The notes under the pieces were generated by a model that searched no databases, had not been told where the DNA came from, and saw only the letters and a program-made list of their open reading frames with translations. From positions 96,144 to 160,143 of the forward strand of contig CAKQQY010000001.1 in the NCBI GenBank assembly GCA_934271245.1: a DNA stretch of 64,000 bases, given 5' to 3'. Numbering within the stretch: the stretch's first letter is position 1; the number at the start of each line of letters is the position of its first letter. Below are positions 43,663-53,697 of this stretch, in pieces. The position numbers were made by a program, and so were the translations under genes. This stretch comes from an uncultured Clostridia bacterium. Its GTDB lineage: Bacteria; Bacillota; Clostridia; Christensenellales; Borkfalkiaceae.

Positions 43663-44811
43663 TTACTTAACAAAAGTTAAATCTCTGAAATATAGCGTGT
43701 TTCTTTCGATAACGTTCCAACTGCTGATTCTTATCGCGAAGTAATCTATATTTTCGGGAAGTTCCGCCGATACGGTTTCCGTCTCGTTTGCCCCGATTAT
43801 AAATTTTTTCGCCGCATTATTGCCGTTATTTCCCGTTATCAGAATAATTTCGCAAACGATTGCGTTCGGATTGCGGACGGTAACCGCCGCCTGCTTACAA
43901 TCTTTGATTTTTTCAACGACGCTTCTGTGCAAAATCAAGTCGTAACCGTTATTATCGGCGCCTTCTTCTTCATCGTCCGAAACGTAAACGTCTCCCCAGG
44001 CGTGTGTTCTGCCGAAAGTAAACTCGAATCCGCCCGTTTTTTCTCCCACGGCGATTTTAGGGTTATGTTTTAAATAACTGAAAGGCAAAAACTCGTAAGC
44101 GTCTACCGCTTGTTTTACCAAAAACGCGTCTAAAAATCTCGGCGAATTCAAATCCATAATTCCGTTACCGTCGTAAACTTCGGGAATACTCGGTTTTTCG
44201 GCAAACGTAAAGGAAAAGTTGTCGATATAAAAATCGGCTTTTTTATCTTTTAACTGCGTAATTCCGTCGAAGAACATTCTGTATTCTTTCACCGTCGTTC
44301 CGTCTTCCACGAACCACTGTTTTACGGGAACCGTTATATGATTCCAACTATTCGGAACAAGAACGTTGCCGTCGTTAAAATACAGATAATCCTGTTCGCC
44401 GTACGCACCGAAATAAAAGTCGAACTGCTCGTCGTTCGCGTTGTATATATCGACAGATATTTCTTTTACGTATTCGAGCGCGGTGAATTTATCGTCGTAT
44501 CTGTTGACCATATAAGACATTTTCGTACCGAAAACGCCCGAAGAAGTAAACTCTGAATTATAGTCGAGTTTAAGAAGCAAACTGCCGTTTCCCTGCGTTA
44601 CGTATTTTTTATCCGTATTGATTTTCGCTTCGCCCTGTATGGCGGCGTCGTTCATCAGTATTTTTTCAAGGTCGCCGTAAGTTTCGTAACCGTTCATAAC
44701 GAACGAACCCGCTTCGATATTTTTCGTAAGACTTTCATTACCGCCACACGAGCACAGCATAAACGCGAGCAAAGTAGTTACGGTCATCAATAACGTTAGT
44801 ATTTTTTTCAT
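43663..44811 (-). CDS. Lipoprotein with two carbohydrate-binding-like beta domains
   Basis: A 382-aa lipoprotein (lipobox FMLCSC, Cys about 22). Residues about 30-215 resemble a glycan-binding beta-sandwich: TQGNGSLLLKLDYNSE, then VPNSWNHITVPVKQW and KKADFYIDNFSFTF, the typical buried Trp and final strand. Residues about 225-382 hold a second one (GGFEFTFGRTHAWGDVY; TLYFRDLTF at the C-terminus). The layout is like the modules of the neighbouring 1032-aa protein. No catalytic motif is present. It lies between the DUF4091 lipoprotein and the repeat protein in locus 2 and probably captures the polymer at the cell surface. Confidence 0.75.
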   Translation of the reverse strand: MKKILTLLMTVTTLLAFMLCSCGGNESLTKNIEAGSFVMNGYETYGDLEKILMNDAAIQGEAKINTDKKYVTQGNGSLLLKLDYNSEFTSSGVFGTKMSYMVNRYDDKFTALEYVKEISVDIYNANDEQFDFYFGAYGEQDYLYFNDGNVLVPNSWNHITVPVKQWFVEDGTTVKEYRMFFDGITQLKDKKADFYIDNFSFTFAEKPSIPEVYDGNGIMDLNSPRFLDAFLVKQAVDAYEFLPFSYLKHNPKIAVGEKTGGFEFTFGRTHAWGDVYVSDDEEEGADNNGYDLILHRSVVEKIKDCKQAAVTVRNPNAIVCEIILITGNNGNNAAKKFIIGANETETVSAELPENIDYFAIRISSWNVIERNTLYFRDLTFVK

Positions 44812-44813
44812 AT

Positions 44814-47321
44814 TTAACCTCTCGCCTTTACGTAACTTACGTCGTATACACGAATCGTTCTGTCTTCGTATTTTCTTATATCTTCGCCGTCTTTATAATA
44901 GTTGTCGAAAAGAATTTCCACGGTTGCTTTCGCTAATCTCGAAAATTCCGTTTTATATTCCGATATAGAGTCCATCGTTATGGTTCGGCTTTCGTTCGGC
45001 GAAAGCGTATATTTATTGAGCAGATATCTCGACTGCCCGTACTTAAACGCCAAAGTAAAAGTCACGTTATTTTCGCTCGTGTTTTTAATACCGAACGTAA
45101 AACTTTCGAAATCGGTTAATTTTACGCTATCGCCGAGTACGGTATTAAGAGATACGAACGGTCTGAAAGTAAGAATATCTTTTCTTTCTTCTCCTCGCGA
45201 AACCACTACGAAATCCACTCCGCCGACAGTTTCTTTTTTATCGCTTCCTTCGCTTACGTCGAAAACGTTTTCCGAAAGTTCAACCGATTGTTTTTCTCCA
45301 TGAACGTATAAGTCGTACGTTTCAACAGTCTTTCCGTTTTTCTTTATCGCGATGCCGAGTTTTACTTCTTTATCGTAATTATTAACGACGGTACAGGTTT
45401 TGCCGTTCGGACAAACGGATAAAGACATCTCTTTTCCGTTTACTTCCACGTCGTAACCGTCGGATACGTAAATCTTGCTTTTTACGTCGTCGGAACTATA
45501 ATCGTTTGTAATATAAAATCCTGTATCCGATTGATTTTTTTCTACCAGATCGAGAAGGGATTTTTTTATACCGTCGAAGTTGGCGTCGTCATCAACCACG
45601 AGCGCGCCCGAATAGAGAGAATCGTACAAATCGTTAAGAAACAAATGAGAATCGACGGAATTTGCGGGTAACCCGTATTTTTCCGCTTTTTCTTTAAGCA
45701 GTTCTTCGAAATAACACAAAAGATTATAGTCTTCTTGTCCGTCCCTGAAAGTCGTAAGCCTTATGCTCGGCAAGTATCCGTCCGCTTCGTACTTTTTACC
45801 GGGATACGCCAAAAATCCGTCGCCGTTACAAGAGGGAAAGCGTTTAGGGTCTTCGTACGGGTCGACCGTTACAGTTTCCGACCCCGTCCACATGGAATAC
45901 GAGAAAGTCTGCCAGTATAAATAACCGTCTAAGTTCCGGTCTTTCTGCATCCATCTCATTACCCTTGCGCCGAGAAGCATATCGTCTATGTGGTGAGTAG
46001 GATAAGGATATACGGGCGATTCGCAAGTATAAAACCAGTGTTCCGCACCGACCGCCGAAGTTTCTTCGAGTATTTCATCGAAAATATGTCTTTGTTTAGG
46101 CGTTTGAATGGCGTCTATTCTCGAGCAATAAGTATGTACGCCCGTTCCGAGATTCTGCGCCTGAACTTCGTCGCCCGTCAATATAATCCGAACGCTCTTT
46201 ATGCTGTTTTCAAACTCCGCTTTATAATCGGGACAGGACGCGGCGAACTCGTCGAAATAACCTTCTTTTTCTAAATCGGCGAAAACTTTTTCTTCTACCG
46301 AATAAATGTCTTCCGTAGCCTTTAACACTACGCCGTACTTCGCGGAAGTCGCTTCGTCTACGTGTTTGGTGTAAACGTACGCTTTATCGAACAAAATCAT
46401 ATCCGGTCTGCTCGCTTTACCCAACTCGTAAAAATATTCGTACAGATTTCCCAGATTCAACTGCGTATTGATTTCTTCTATACTCGATCCGTACGTCGAA
46501 TTAGGTATATCGAAACTCGTAAAATTAGGATTGTTCCAGTAATAAATCGCGCTTTCCGCCATAGTTACCGGATCTGTGGACCCGGGCAGATATTCGAGCG
46601 TGAACTTATATTCGTTCAAAGATTTTTCGTAGTACGTTTTATAGGCTTCTTTCGTCGTATCGTATTCGCCTACCATATTGTACTGCGCGCTCGCAACCAT
46701 ACACGTTTTACCGTAGTTTTTGGTAACGGTAATATCGTAGACTTTAAGTCTTACGGGAATATTAAAATCCTTACCGTCGGCTCTCAAAACGAAATTACCC
46801 GTATAAACGCCCGCAACGGTATCGGAATCGGTCGTAAACTCTACGGTTACGCCCTGATTCATGCCCGCCTTTATACGGTTTTCTCCGTATTTTACGGCAA
46901 GTTCCTGCGGTAAAAGCATATCGGGAGTATATCCTACGGGATAGTTTTCGTTTTTATTGTTATTTGTTTTCGTTACGACGTTTATGTATTTCTGGTTATA
47001 AACCTTGACTTTATCTTTTGAAAAGGACACGGACGCGTCGTTTATAAGTCGCAGATCTTCCGTAATCAATTCGTAAGATTTTATATCTTTTTCGGGCGTG
47101 ATAATGAGTTGCCCGCTTTCCGTTTCCCCTTTATACATTATAACGTCGAGTTTCTGCCCGAGCGGAACGTAATCGCCGTTCTGCATTACCTTTAACGTAT
47201 TGTACGTCGCCGAAACGACCACGTTACCGGAGGAATTTGCGGCGTTATCGTTACACGAAAAACCGAAAACGCAGTTGCACAACATCAACGCGACCATTAT
47301 GTTTTTAATAACGTTTTTCAT
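44814..47321 (-). CDS. DUF4091/GH123-like lipoprotein
   Basis: An 835-aa lipoprotein (signal peptide; Cys near residue 23 in CVFGFSCND). Residues about 45-200 form a beta domain (MYKGETESGQLIITPEKDIK). The central part is a barrel region, and residues about 455-545 carry the DUF4091 signature: MQKDRNLDGYLYWQTFSYSM, SCNGDGFLAYPGKK, then LPSIRLTTFRDGQEDYNLLC. DUF4091 proteins are related to GH123 beta-N-acetylgalactosaminidases. The C-terminal ~220 residues are beta-rich. AAGGAG precedes ATG 47321. An extracellular hexosaminidase-type activity fits the GH20-like partner, but the catalytic Asp-Glu pair was not identified with certainty. Confidence 0.82.
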   Translation of the reverse strand: MKNVIKNIMVALMLCNCVFGFSCNDNAANSSGNVVVSATYNTLKVMQNGDYVPLGQKLDVIMYKGETESGQLIITPEKDIKSYELITEDLRLINDASVSFSKDKVKVYNQKYINVVTKTNNNKNENYPVGYTPDMLLPQELAVKYGENRIKAGMNQGVTVEFTTDSDTVAGVYTGNFVLRADGKDFNIPVRLKVYDITVTKNYGKTCMVASAQYNMVGEYDTTKEAYKTYYEKSLNEYKFTLEYLPGSTDPVTMAESAIYYWNNPNFTSFDIPNSTYGSSIEEINTQLNLGNLYEYFYELGKASRPDMILFDKAYVYTKHVDEATSAKYGVVLKATEDIYSVEEKVFADLEKEGYFDEFAASCPDYKAEFENSIKSVRIILTGDEVQAQNLGTGVHTYCSRIDAIQTPKQRHIFDEILEETSAVGAEHWFYTCESPVYPYPTHHIDDMLLGARVMRWMQKDRNLDGYLYWQTFSYSMWTGSETVTVDPYEDPKRFPSCNGDGFLAYPGKKYEADGYLPSIRLTTFRDGQEDYNLLCYFEELLKEKAEKYGLPANSVDSHLFLNDLYDSLYSGALVVDDDANFDGIKKSLLDLVEKNQSDTGFYITNDYSSDDVKSKIYVSDGYDVEVNGKEMSLSVCPNGKTCTVVNNYDKEVKLGIAIKKNGKTVETYDLYVHGEKQSVELSENVFDVSEGSDKKETVGGVDFVVVSRGEERKDILTFRPFVSLNTVLGDSVKLTDFESFTFGIKNTSENNVTFTLAFKYGQSRYLLNKYTLSPNESRTITMDSISEYKTEFSRLAKATVEILFDNYYKDGEDIRKYEDRTIRVYDVSYVKARG

Positions 47322-47330
47322 CGTTTCTCC

Positions 47331-50300
47331 TTATCTTTTCACTCTCTCGAAAGGTATAGATGCGGAAGTAACGTTATCTTCGTTTATTCCCCATCTGTAC
47401 AGGATGCAGGTCGCAACGAAATTGCCCTGACCGTCTCTGGAATTTTCGCAAACGTAGTAATAACCGTCCTGCATGGAACAAACGCCCGTTCCCCAAAGAA
47501 TCTCTCCGTAGTAGTACCCCTGAACGCCTTGCTTCCCGGGTAACCCGGCTCTCGCTTTCGCCACGTACCCTTTATAACCGCCGCTTAACGGGATTTCCAT
47601 AAATTCGGCGTTATTGCAATCTATAACGAATCCCCTGAACGACGTAAATTCCGTTCCGTGATAGTCGTACATTCCGAATATATAAGAGTTCTGCATGGCG
47701 TCGTAACAGATATTCTGCGCGCCGTAATCGTACGCCCCCATATAGACGAACCAAACGTTATCCAACTTATCGGGTCCTTTACATTCATTGTATTTGAGTT
47801 TGCTCTTATAAGCGCAGTCGAGCGCTTCTTTATAGGACATATAATAATCGTCCGACCAGGTGGAAATATCGAATTGCAATATGGGATAATAAGCGTTATC
47901 CGCCCTGTCGTGAATATGTTCTCCGTTCGGAGTCGTATACGAAGCGGCGGGCAAACTTGCGCCGAACGTTAAATACATTTTGCCGTCTTTACGCCCCGGA
48001 GCAGGTCCGAAAGTAACGGAATCGAGTCCGTTGCATATAGAAAATCTGCCGCCCGTCGCAATATAACTTTCGTCGAGCTCGTTCCCGTCGGCGTCGTACC
48101 CGCGGGAACTTAACGCAAGTTCTACAATCGGTCTGCCGACGTAAACGCATTTTACTATATCGGTATCCTGCGCGTTTATCGTTCCGAACAGTTTATCCGC
48201 TTCTATTATCGTTACGAATATACTCGCTTTCGTCGTGGATTCCATAGTCGGCGCGCGAAAAGCGTCGTCGGCGTGCAACATGGTGGAAACGTAAAGTTTA
48301 CCGTCGTAAAAAGTCGAATCGCCGAGATGTTCGCTTTCGACTCCCGATTCAAGACCCGTAATCGTTCCGACCGTTTCGCCCGTTCTTATATCCTGTTTGA
48401 TAACGTATGACGAATAGGTATAATAAACGTAGTTGCCGTCGGTTGCGACGCCCTGAACGTGACCTTTACCGGAATCGACGACTGCCGACAGTTGGCTTTT
48501 ATATTCGAGTTTTGCATATCTTTCGAGCGTTGCCTTTTCGTTATCGGACAAATTCGGATTGTTTTTTAAGGTTTCTTCGGCAAGTTTTTTGATATACTGG
48601 TGCTTATTCGCGCTGTCGTTCGAAATTACGGTAGACGAAACTCCGTCCGCCGTATCGAAATTAAAAAATATTTTCGCGCTGAAATCCAAAGCGTATTGCG
48701 ATTTACCTAAACCGCCGATTTTAGCGGATATGGTATACAAGTTTCTGTTTTCGTCAAACGTTATCTGGTTTGCATTTATTCGTTTGTTTACCGTTTTTAA
48801 GTTCGCGGAAACGGAAAACAAAAATTCGCAATCGTCAAACCCTATTCTGTTTTTTATCAGATTATAAGATTCCGCCGAAAGGGTCGATATAAACTGCAAC
48901 CCCGATTTATCGTTATCCACAAACACTTTTGCGGAATCGTCCATATTCATATCGACGAAAAGCGCCGTAATTTTTAAGCCGTCGCGATAATTTAAGGCGT
49001 ATTCTGCGGAATAAATTCCTTTTTCCCCGTCTATTTCGTAACCTATAAATTGTTTGGTCGTAAATGGAAGTTTCAACTCGGAAAAATCAACCGTTTCCCC
49101 AGAAAAATATACGAAGTATTCTTTTTCTCCGTCGTTAAAACTTACTTTATTTCCGACGGTTATTGTTTTCGTAACACCGTTGCAGGTTATATCGTAAAGA
49201 CCTTTATATTTCGGAGAAAACGAACCTTTTCCGTCAACAAATTCGAAGTTTCCGCTATCGGTACCGTTTTTATACGAGTAAACCGCCGTACAATTTATAT
49301 AACTGCAACCGAATATCGTGCCGAGTTTAGGCGCGGAAAGCGTTACGACGGAAGAAAATTCGCAATCGGTAACTTCCGACATATCCGTCCAACTATACGT
49401 AACGTTGTATTCGTCGTCTTTCGTAACTACGGATTTATCTCTTAATATTTCGTCGCCGGTAAAGGACAAAGAATACACGTCGATTATCGCTTGCCTGTCG
49501 TAACCTTCTTTAAAAATATAACTTCCGTCGGTTGCGGTATACCCCGTAGCCACATGAGTGGGAGTTTTCCCGTCGGTAAGGTAATATAATTTATCCGTTC
49601 CCCTGTTCCATTCGGTGTTCATTTTGGAAACGAAAACTTCAACGGTAAAATTGCCGTCGGTAAAGTTTTCTTTATCGAGCATTTTTAACGTGCTTATTCC
49701 CGCCTGACATCTGGAATTTGACGAATATTGATTGTTCGTTAAATCTCTTACCTTAAACCAGCCGTTATACGCGTATCTTTCGACGCACATGGTCTGATTG
49801 TTAAATCTTACGTAACTCGTCAAGTCGTCCATAGAGCCCGAACTTTTACCCGACACGTTGGAACGCAATCCGAGCGAACCCGAAAGAGCGCCGCCCTGTA
49901 TTTCGAGAGAAACTACCGCGCTGTTAGCCGAGTCCACGTAACTGAATCCTTTATCACCGCTGCCGTTTCTGTAACTTTCTCCGTCCACACCGACCCTTAC
50001 GGCATTATAATTTTTTATTCCCGTACCCGACGAAATATATATTGTGAACGACTGCGACGGATTGATTTTAGAACTTACCGTAATGCCTATTTCCTTAACG
50101 TCGGAATAGGGGTCGTATTCGTAAGCGTTGCTGCCGAGCCCCACTCTGAACCCCTTCGTTCCGTATTTAGTCCAGTTGGAATACAAGTCGCCGTAAAGTT
50201 CTTTCGTCCTTTCTTCGGTAGCGTAATATTTACTTAAAGCGTTTATGCCGATAGTGTAATAATCGCCGATTTTATAATCGTCGCAGTTAAGTTCGAAAGA

Positions 50301-52037
50301 GTTCCCTTCGGCGGAAATATTTTTCGCAGACGACGTAAGTCTTATCGCTCCGTTTATTTTTTCGCCGCTAGTCAGAACGTATTTTACGCTTGAAAAATAG
50401 AATAAATCGTTATATTCCGTCTTACCGTTATTGTCTATTTCAAAATAAAGGTCGGTAAAAGACGAACCCCATTCCGCAGAAGAGAATTCGAACGAAACGG
50501 TATTCCACAAGTTTCTTTCAAGAGTTTTTTCATAAAGTTTTGCGTTACGTTTACCGTCGAAAACTTTCAGTTTATAATTACTTACAAGTCCTTGATCTTT
50601 AAAGTATACGTTTGTGGTAAATTTCGCTTTTTTGCCGAACGATTTATAAAACGAATCGGCGGCGTTTATTCTTAACGCTTTACCGTTCGAATAAAACAAA
50701 GTAGAACCGCTTTCGCCGTCATATTTTACGTCGGTCGTATACTCTACCCTTCTGAATTCGTTATAAGCGGTTTTTTCTTTGCTTAAATAAGAAATTCCTT
50801 CCGCTCTGTCTAAGGGCAGAACGGTGTTGTCGTTATATTCGACTTTCCATTCGTCGTTTTTAACGATTTCCTGACCGTTCACGCTGTAAATTATCATCTT
50901 TGCCTTTCTGTCGTAACCGCTTTCGTAACCTTCTACGGGCGTTCTTTTAAGGTAATTGCCGAGATGATCTTTCGCCCCGACGAATTCGTCGATATTAACG
51001 CCGTCGCCGTCCTTGGTTACTCTGGTCAGCGGAATATCGTTAGCCGTCATGGATTCGATTGAAACGGAAACGGTATACCCTTCGGCAAAGTCGCTTTCGG
51101 AAAGAGTTTTAAGTCCGCCGACGTTTATCGGGTCGCCCGTGTTCGTATCGTTTAAACAGTTGGTTTTAAGGTTTCTGATTAGCACGTCTTCTTCGGTGTA
51201 ATCTGCGCCCACGTTGCCTACGTATCCCACGTAAACGGACGACATTCTTTTATGAACGCCGTACACGCACATTCTTTCAAGATCGAACTTTATAGTTGTA
51301 GAGAACGTTTCGGAATCGAGCGGAGTTACGTTGGAAAACGACGTTCCGCACATTGCCGTGCCGTAGCCGTAGGAATTGAATTTATCGTTATAAAGACCGT
51401 ATCCTTTAATGCCGTTCGCCACCTGATACTTTTCGTCTTTCACGGCTACTCTTGCCACGGCGTTATAGTTAAACACATACGGTTGACCGCCGTATACGTA
51501 CACGGTAAACGCTTTGGTATAATCGGAAACGGAAGTTACGGTTATGCCTATTCTTCTTAAATCCATATACGGATTGATTCTGTCGTCGTGAAAGAACGTT
51601 TCGCACCCGTTTGCTCCCGGCATCTGCATTATGTCCGTCTGCGCGGACTTTTCCGAAAACACTCTGAAATCTATCGAAAAATCGCCGGACATAGTGTTTT
51701 TAAAGGAAAACGAACTTCCTTCCGCGTCTTTACCCGTTTTTACCGATTCGATAAAAAGACCTTTCTTCGTTCCGTCCAGGCGCATCTTCGTATTTCCCGT
51801 CGGGTCGATTATAGCAGTGCCGCCGTTATAACTCTTGGTCGCAGGCTCCACGAACGCCGAATAGTCTTCGGTAACCTTAAATTCGTCGGCGTCGTATTCG
51901 AGTATATTTTCGGCGTTTTTACGAGTCAACGCATTGACGGGATTAATCGGAAATAATCCCGAAATCGCGAGCATAACCGATATTACAAGCAGAAACGACA
52001 AAGAAATAAGGTTTATTTTTCTCGTTTTTTTAGTCAT
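47331..52037 (-). CDS. Giant secreted lectin-like protein with C-terminal propeller-like domain
   Basis: A 1568-aa protein with a signal peptide (about 1-36), no lipobox, no LPXTG. Domain order: lectin-like beta domain A1 (about 45-395, with LRRIGITVTSVSDYTKAFTV and YDRKAKMIIYSVNGQE), one GEEGST-type module (about 410-560), second lectin-like domain A2 (about 565-885, VKEIGITVSSKINPSQSFTI and YDRQAIIDVYS), Ig-like and InlB-like stretches (about 900-1035) and a GIRF-type module (about 1037-1176, SGLQFISTLSAESYN). The last 392 residues resemble a beta-propeller (VQGVATDGNYVYYTYSS; GDSTFYDGKLYVSTM; YYYGEILWGTG). It is a full-length paralogue of the 1169-aa protein, plus the propeller. Substrate capture at the surface is likely; the propeller could be a lyase or binding domain. 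Confidence 0.8.
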   Translation of the reverse strand: MTKKTRKINLISLSFLLVISVMLAISGLFPINPVNALTRKNAENILEYDADEFKVTEDYSAFVEPATKSYNGGTAIIDPTGNTKMRLDGTKKGLFIESVKTGKDAEGSSFSFKNTMSGDFSIDFRVFSEKSAQTDIMQMPGANGCETFFHDDRINPYMDLRRIGITVTSVSDYTKAFTVYVYGGQPYVFNYNAVARVAVKDEKYQVANGIKGYGLYNDKFNSYGYGTAMCGTSFSNVTPLDSETFSTTIKFDLERMCVYGVHKRMSSVYVGYVGNVGADYTEEDVLIRNLKTNCLNDTNTGDPINVGGLKTLSESDFAEGYTVSVSIESMTANDIPLTRVTKDGDGVNIDEFVGAKDHLGNYLKRTPVEGYESGYDRKAKMIIYSVNGQEIVKNDEWKVEYNDNTVLPLDRAEGISYLSKEKTAYNEFRRVEYTTDVKYDGESGSTLFYSNGKALRINAADSFYKSFGKKAKFTTNVYFKDQGLVSNYKLKVFDGKRNAKLYEKTLERNLWNTVSFEFSSAEWGSSFTDLYFEIDNNGKTEYNDLFYFSSVKYVLTSGEKINGAIRLTSSAKNISAEGNSFELNCDDYKIGDYYTIGINALSKYYATEERTKELYGDLYSNWTKYGTKGFRVGLGSNAYEYDPYSDVKEIGITVSSKINPSQSFTIYISSGTGIKNYNAVRVGVDGESYRNGSGDKGFSYVDSANSAVVSLEIQGGALSGSLGLRSNVSGKSSGSMDDLTSYVRFNNQTMCVERYAYNGWFKVRDLTNNQYSSNSRCQAGISTLKMLDKENFTDGNFTVEVFVSKMNTEWNRGTDKLYYLTDGKTPTHVATGYTATDGSYIFKEGYDRQAIIDVYSLSFTGDEILRDKSVVTKDDEYNVTYSWTDMSEVTDCEFSSVVTLSAPKLGTIFGCSYINCTAVYSYKNGTDSGNFEFVDGKGSFSPKYKGLYDITCNGVTKTITVGNKVSFNDGEKEYFVYFSGETVDFSELKLPFTTKQFIGYEIDGEKGIYSAEYALNYRDGLKITALFVDMNMDDSAKVFVDNDKSGLQFISTLSAESYNLIKNRIGFDDCEFLFSVSANLKTVNKRINANQITFDENRNLYTISAKIGGLGKSQYALDFSAKIFFNFDTADGVSSTVISNDSANKHQYIKKLAEETLKNNPNLSDNEKATLERYAKLEYKSQLSAVVDSGKGHVQGVATDGNYVYYTYSSYVIKQDIRTGETVGTITGLESGVESEHLGDSTFYDGKLYVSTMLHADDAFRAPTMESTTKASIFVTIIEADKLFGTINAQDTDIVKCVYVGRPIVELALSSRGYDADGNELDESYIATGGRFSICNGLDSVTFGPAPGRKDGKMYLTFGASLPAASYTTPNGEHIHDRADNAYYPILQFDISTWSDDYYMSYKEALDCAYKSKLKYNECKGPDKLDNVWFVYMGAYDYGAQNICYDAMQNSYIFGMYDYHGTEFTSFRGFVIDCNNAEFMEIPLSGGYKGYVAKARAGLPGKQGVQGYYYGEILWGTGVCSMQDGYYYVCENSRDGQGNFVATCILYRWGINEDNVTSASIPFERVKR

Positions 52038-52062
52038 CGTTTTTCTCCGTTTATCTTAAAAA

Positions 52063-53682
52063 CTATTTGGAAATGCCTGCCGTCGCCAAATAAGAATCCC
52101 ACATCGTATCGACGTATTCCCAGTTTTCGACCCATAATTCTTCGGGCGAAGTTCTCTTTTCTTTCGACGGATTGGAAAACGCTTCTATCATCGCCTTGGA
52201 TTCTAATTGATAGTTCCACAATCCGTTTTTGGTAAACAAATCGCACATGTTGTCAAAGGTGTAAGTTCCGTTATTTACTATCTTATTTCCAGAATAAACG
52301 AATTTACTTATCTTTCCTTCCGTATACAAATCGTTTATCAGAGAATCGGGCGTTTTGAACGCCGCAGATCCGCCGCAGGATAACATCATCGCCTCAATTC
52401 CTTCGTCGGTCGCCATCCATTGCAAAAATTCTTTCGCCATATCTATCTTGGTACTGTAAGACGGAACTACCGAATGGAAGTTGTACGCGGAAGAATTGAT
52501 GCTTCTCGCGTCGGCTACTATATCTATTATTTCGTCCGTCGTATACTCGTCGCTTTTAGTCGTGGTAAACACGGGCTTCGTTCCCGTTCTGCCGTTATCC
52601 GCGTAATCGATTATTTCGCTTAAAACGGCGTCGGTAATGCCGAGTTTTGTTCCGAGAGCGGACACGACGGGTACCTTAACGAATTCCAGATCCAACTGCC
52701 CTTGCGCGTAGTTCTTCTGCATTTCTCTTTCCAGCCAAAGTCCGTTTGCCATAAACAGAATATTATTATCGTCGTTTAAAAACGCCGTCTGGTTCTGCGT
52801 AAAGTTCAAGTATATGTTGTTTCTCTGTTCTTCCGTTTTTCCGACGTACAAATTGTCGGGATTAACGAGTTTTTCGTACACTTTCATCGCTTCTAAAAGC
52901 CCGTTGGAAAGGTAAATTTCAGACTCGTATCTCTTGGATTCGTTATAGGGGTCGTCCATATTGTAGCCCTGGTAATATCTTTTCATTATTCCCGTGCCGT
53001 AGTACTGGAAAAGCCATGCGTCGCACACCTGATTCCAGTAGCAGCCCATAGGATTTGACGTATACGTAAGAGGAACTATCGCCGTTTTGTCTACTAAATT
53101 ATCGCACAACGCGAAAAGTTCGTTCGTGGTGTTGGGGAACTTATTTAAAGTATAATTGTTCTTTTTCAACACTTTATTGTTTACGACTATTCCGTTAAGA
53201 CTTCTCATCCAGGGAACCGAATACTGCACGTCGCGACCGTCGTCTCCTTTGGTGGTAACGTAGTTATATACCTGCGGCAACATTTTGTCTTTAAGCGTTA
53301 CCGATTCGCCCGGCACGTTTTCGTAATAAATATCGGATAAATCGGCGAACGGGTGTTTATAAACGGTTTTATCGAGCGTGCTTACTTCGGTATTATATTC
53401 CGTTTCCACACGATGTTCGACGAAACATAAATCGAATTTCGACGTTCCCGAAGTAACTTCGCTTATAACCGCGTTGGAATCTTTGATTATAGTCTTTACG
53501 GTAACTTTATTACCCGTTTTTTCGGTATAGATTTTAGCAAGTTCGTCAATCCATTTGCTTCCGTAGCCGGAAACAGCCGCCTTAATCATAAGAGTATCTT
53601 TTTCGCTTTCGTTGCAACCGACAAACGCAAACGTCGAAAAAGACATTATAAGCGCCAACATTAAATACACAAATTTTTTCAT
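52063..53682 (-). CDS. Extracellular solute-binding lipoprotein, carbohydrate ABC importer (locus 2)
   Basis: A 539-aa binding lipoprotein (lipobox FVGC, Cys 23). It shows the family-1 pattern: SKWIDELAKIYTEKTGNKVT near the N-terminus, KFDLCFVEHRVETEYNTEVS, VPWMRSLNGIVVNNKVLKKN (the cleft-lining strand) and the late helix KEFLQWMATDEGIEAMMLSC. Its C-terminal WENWEYVDTMWDSYLATAG-like end is typical. A plausible AAAGGAG lies upstream of ATG 53682. Two permease genes precede it in the operon. Like locus 1, no ATPase gene is present. Confidence 0.9.
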   Translation of the reverse strand: MKKFVYLMLALIMSFSTFAFVGCNESEKDTLMIKAAVSGYGSKWIDELAKIYTEKTGNKVTVKTIIKDSNAVISEVTSGTSKFDLCFVEHRVETEYNTEVSTLDKTVYKHPFADLSDIYYENVPGESVTLKDKMLPQVYNYVTTKGDDGRDVQYSVPWMRSLNGIVVNNKVLKKNNYTLNKFPNTTNELFALCDNLVDKTAIVPLTYTSNPMGCYWNQVCDAWLFQYYGTGIMKRYYQGYNMDDPYNESKRYESEIYLSNGLLEAMKVYEKLVNPDNLYVGKTEEQRNNIYLNFTQNQTAFLNDDNNILFMANGLWLEREMQKNYAQGQLDLEFVKVPVVSALGTKLGITDAVLSEIIDYADNGRTGTKPVFTTTKSDEYTTDEIIDIVADARSINSSAYNFHSVVPSYSTKIDMAKEFLQWMATDEGIEAMMLSCGGSAAFKTPDSLINDLYTEGKISKFVYSGNKIVNNGTYTFDNMCDLFTKNGLWNYQLESKAMIEAFSNPSKEKRTSPEELWVENWEYVDTMWDSYLATAGISK

Positions 53683-53697
53683 ATAAATCTCCTTTTT

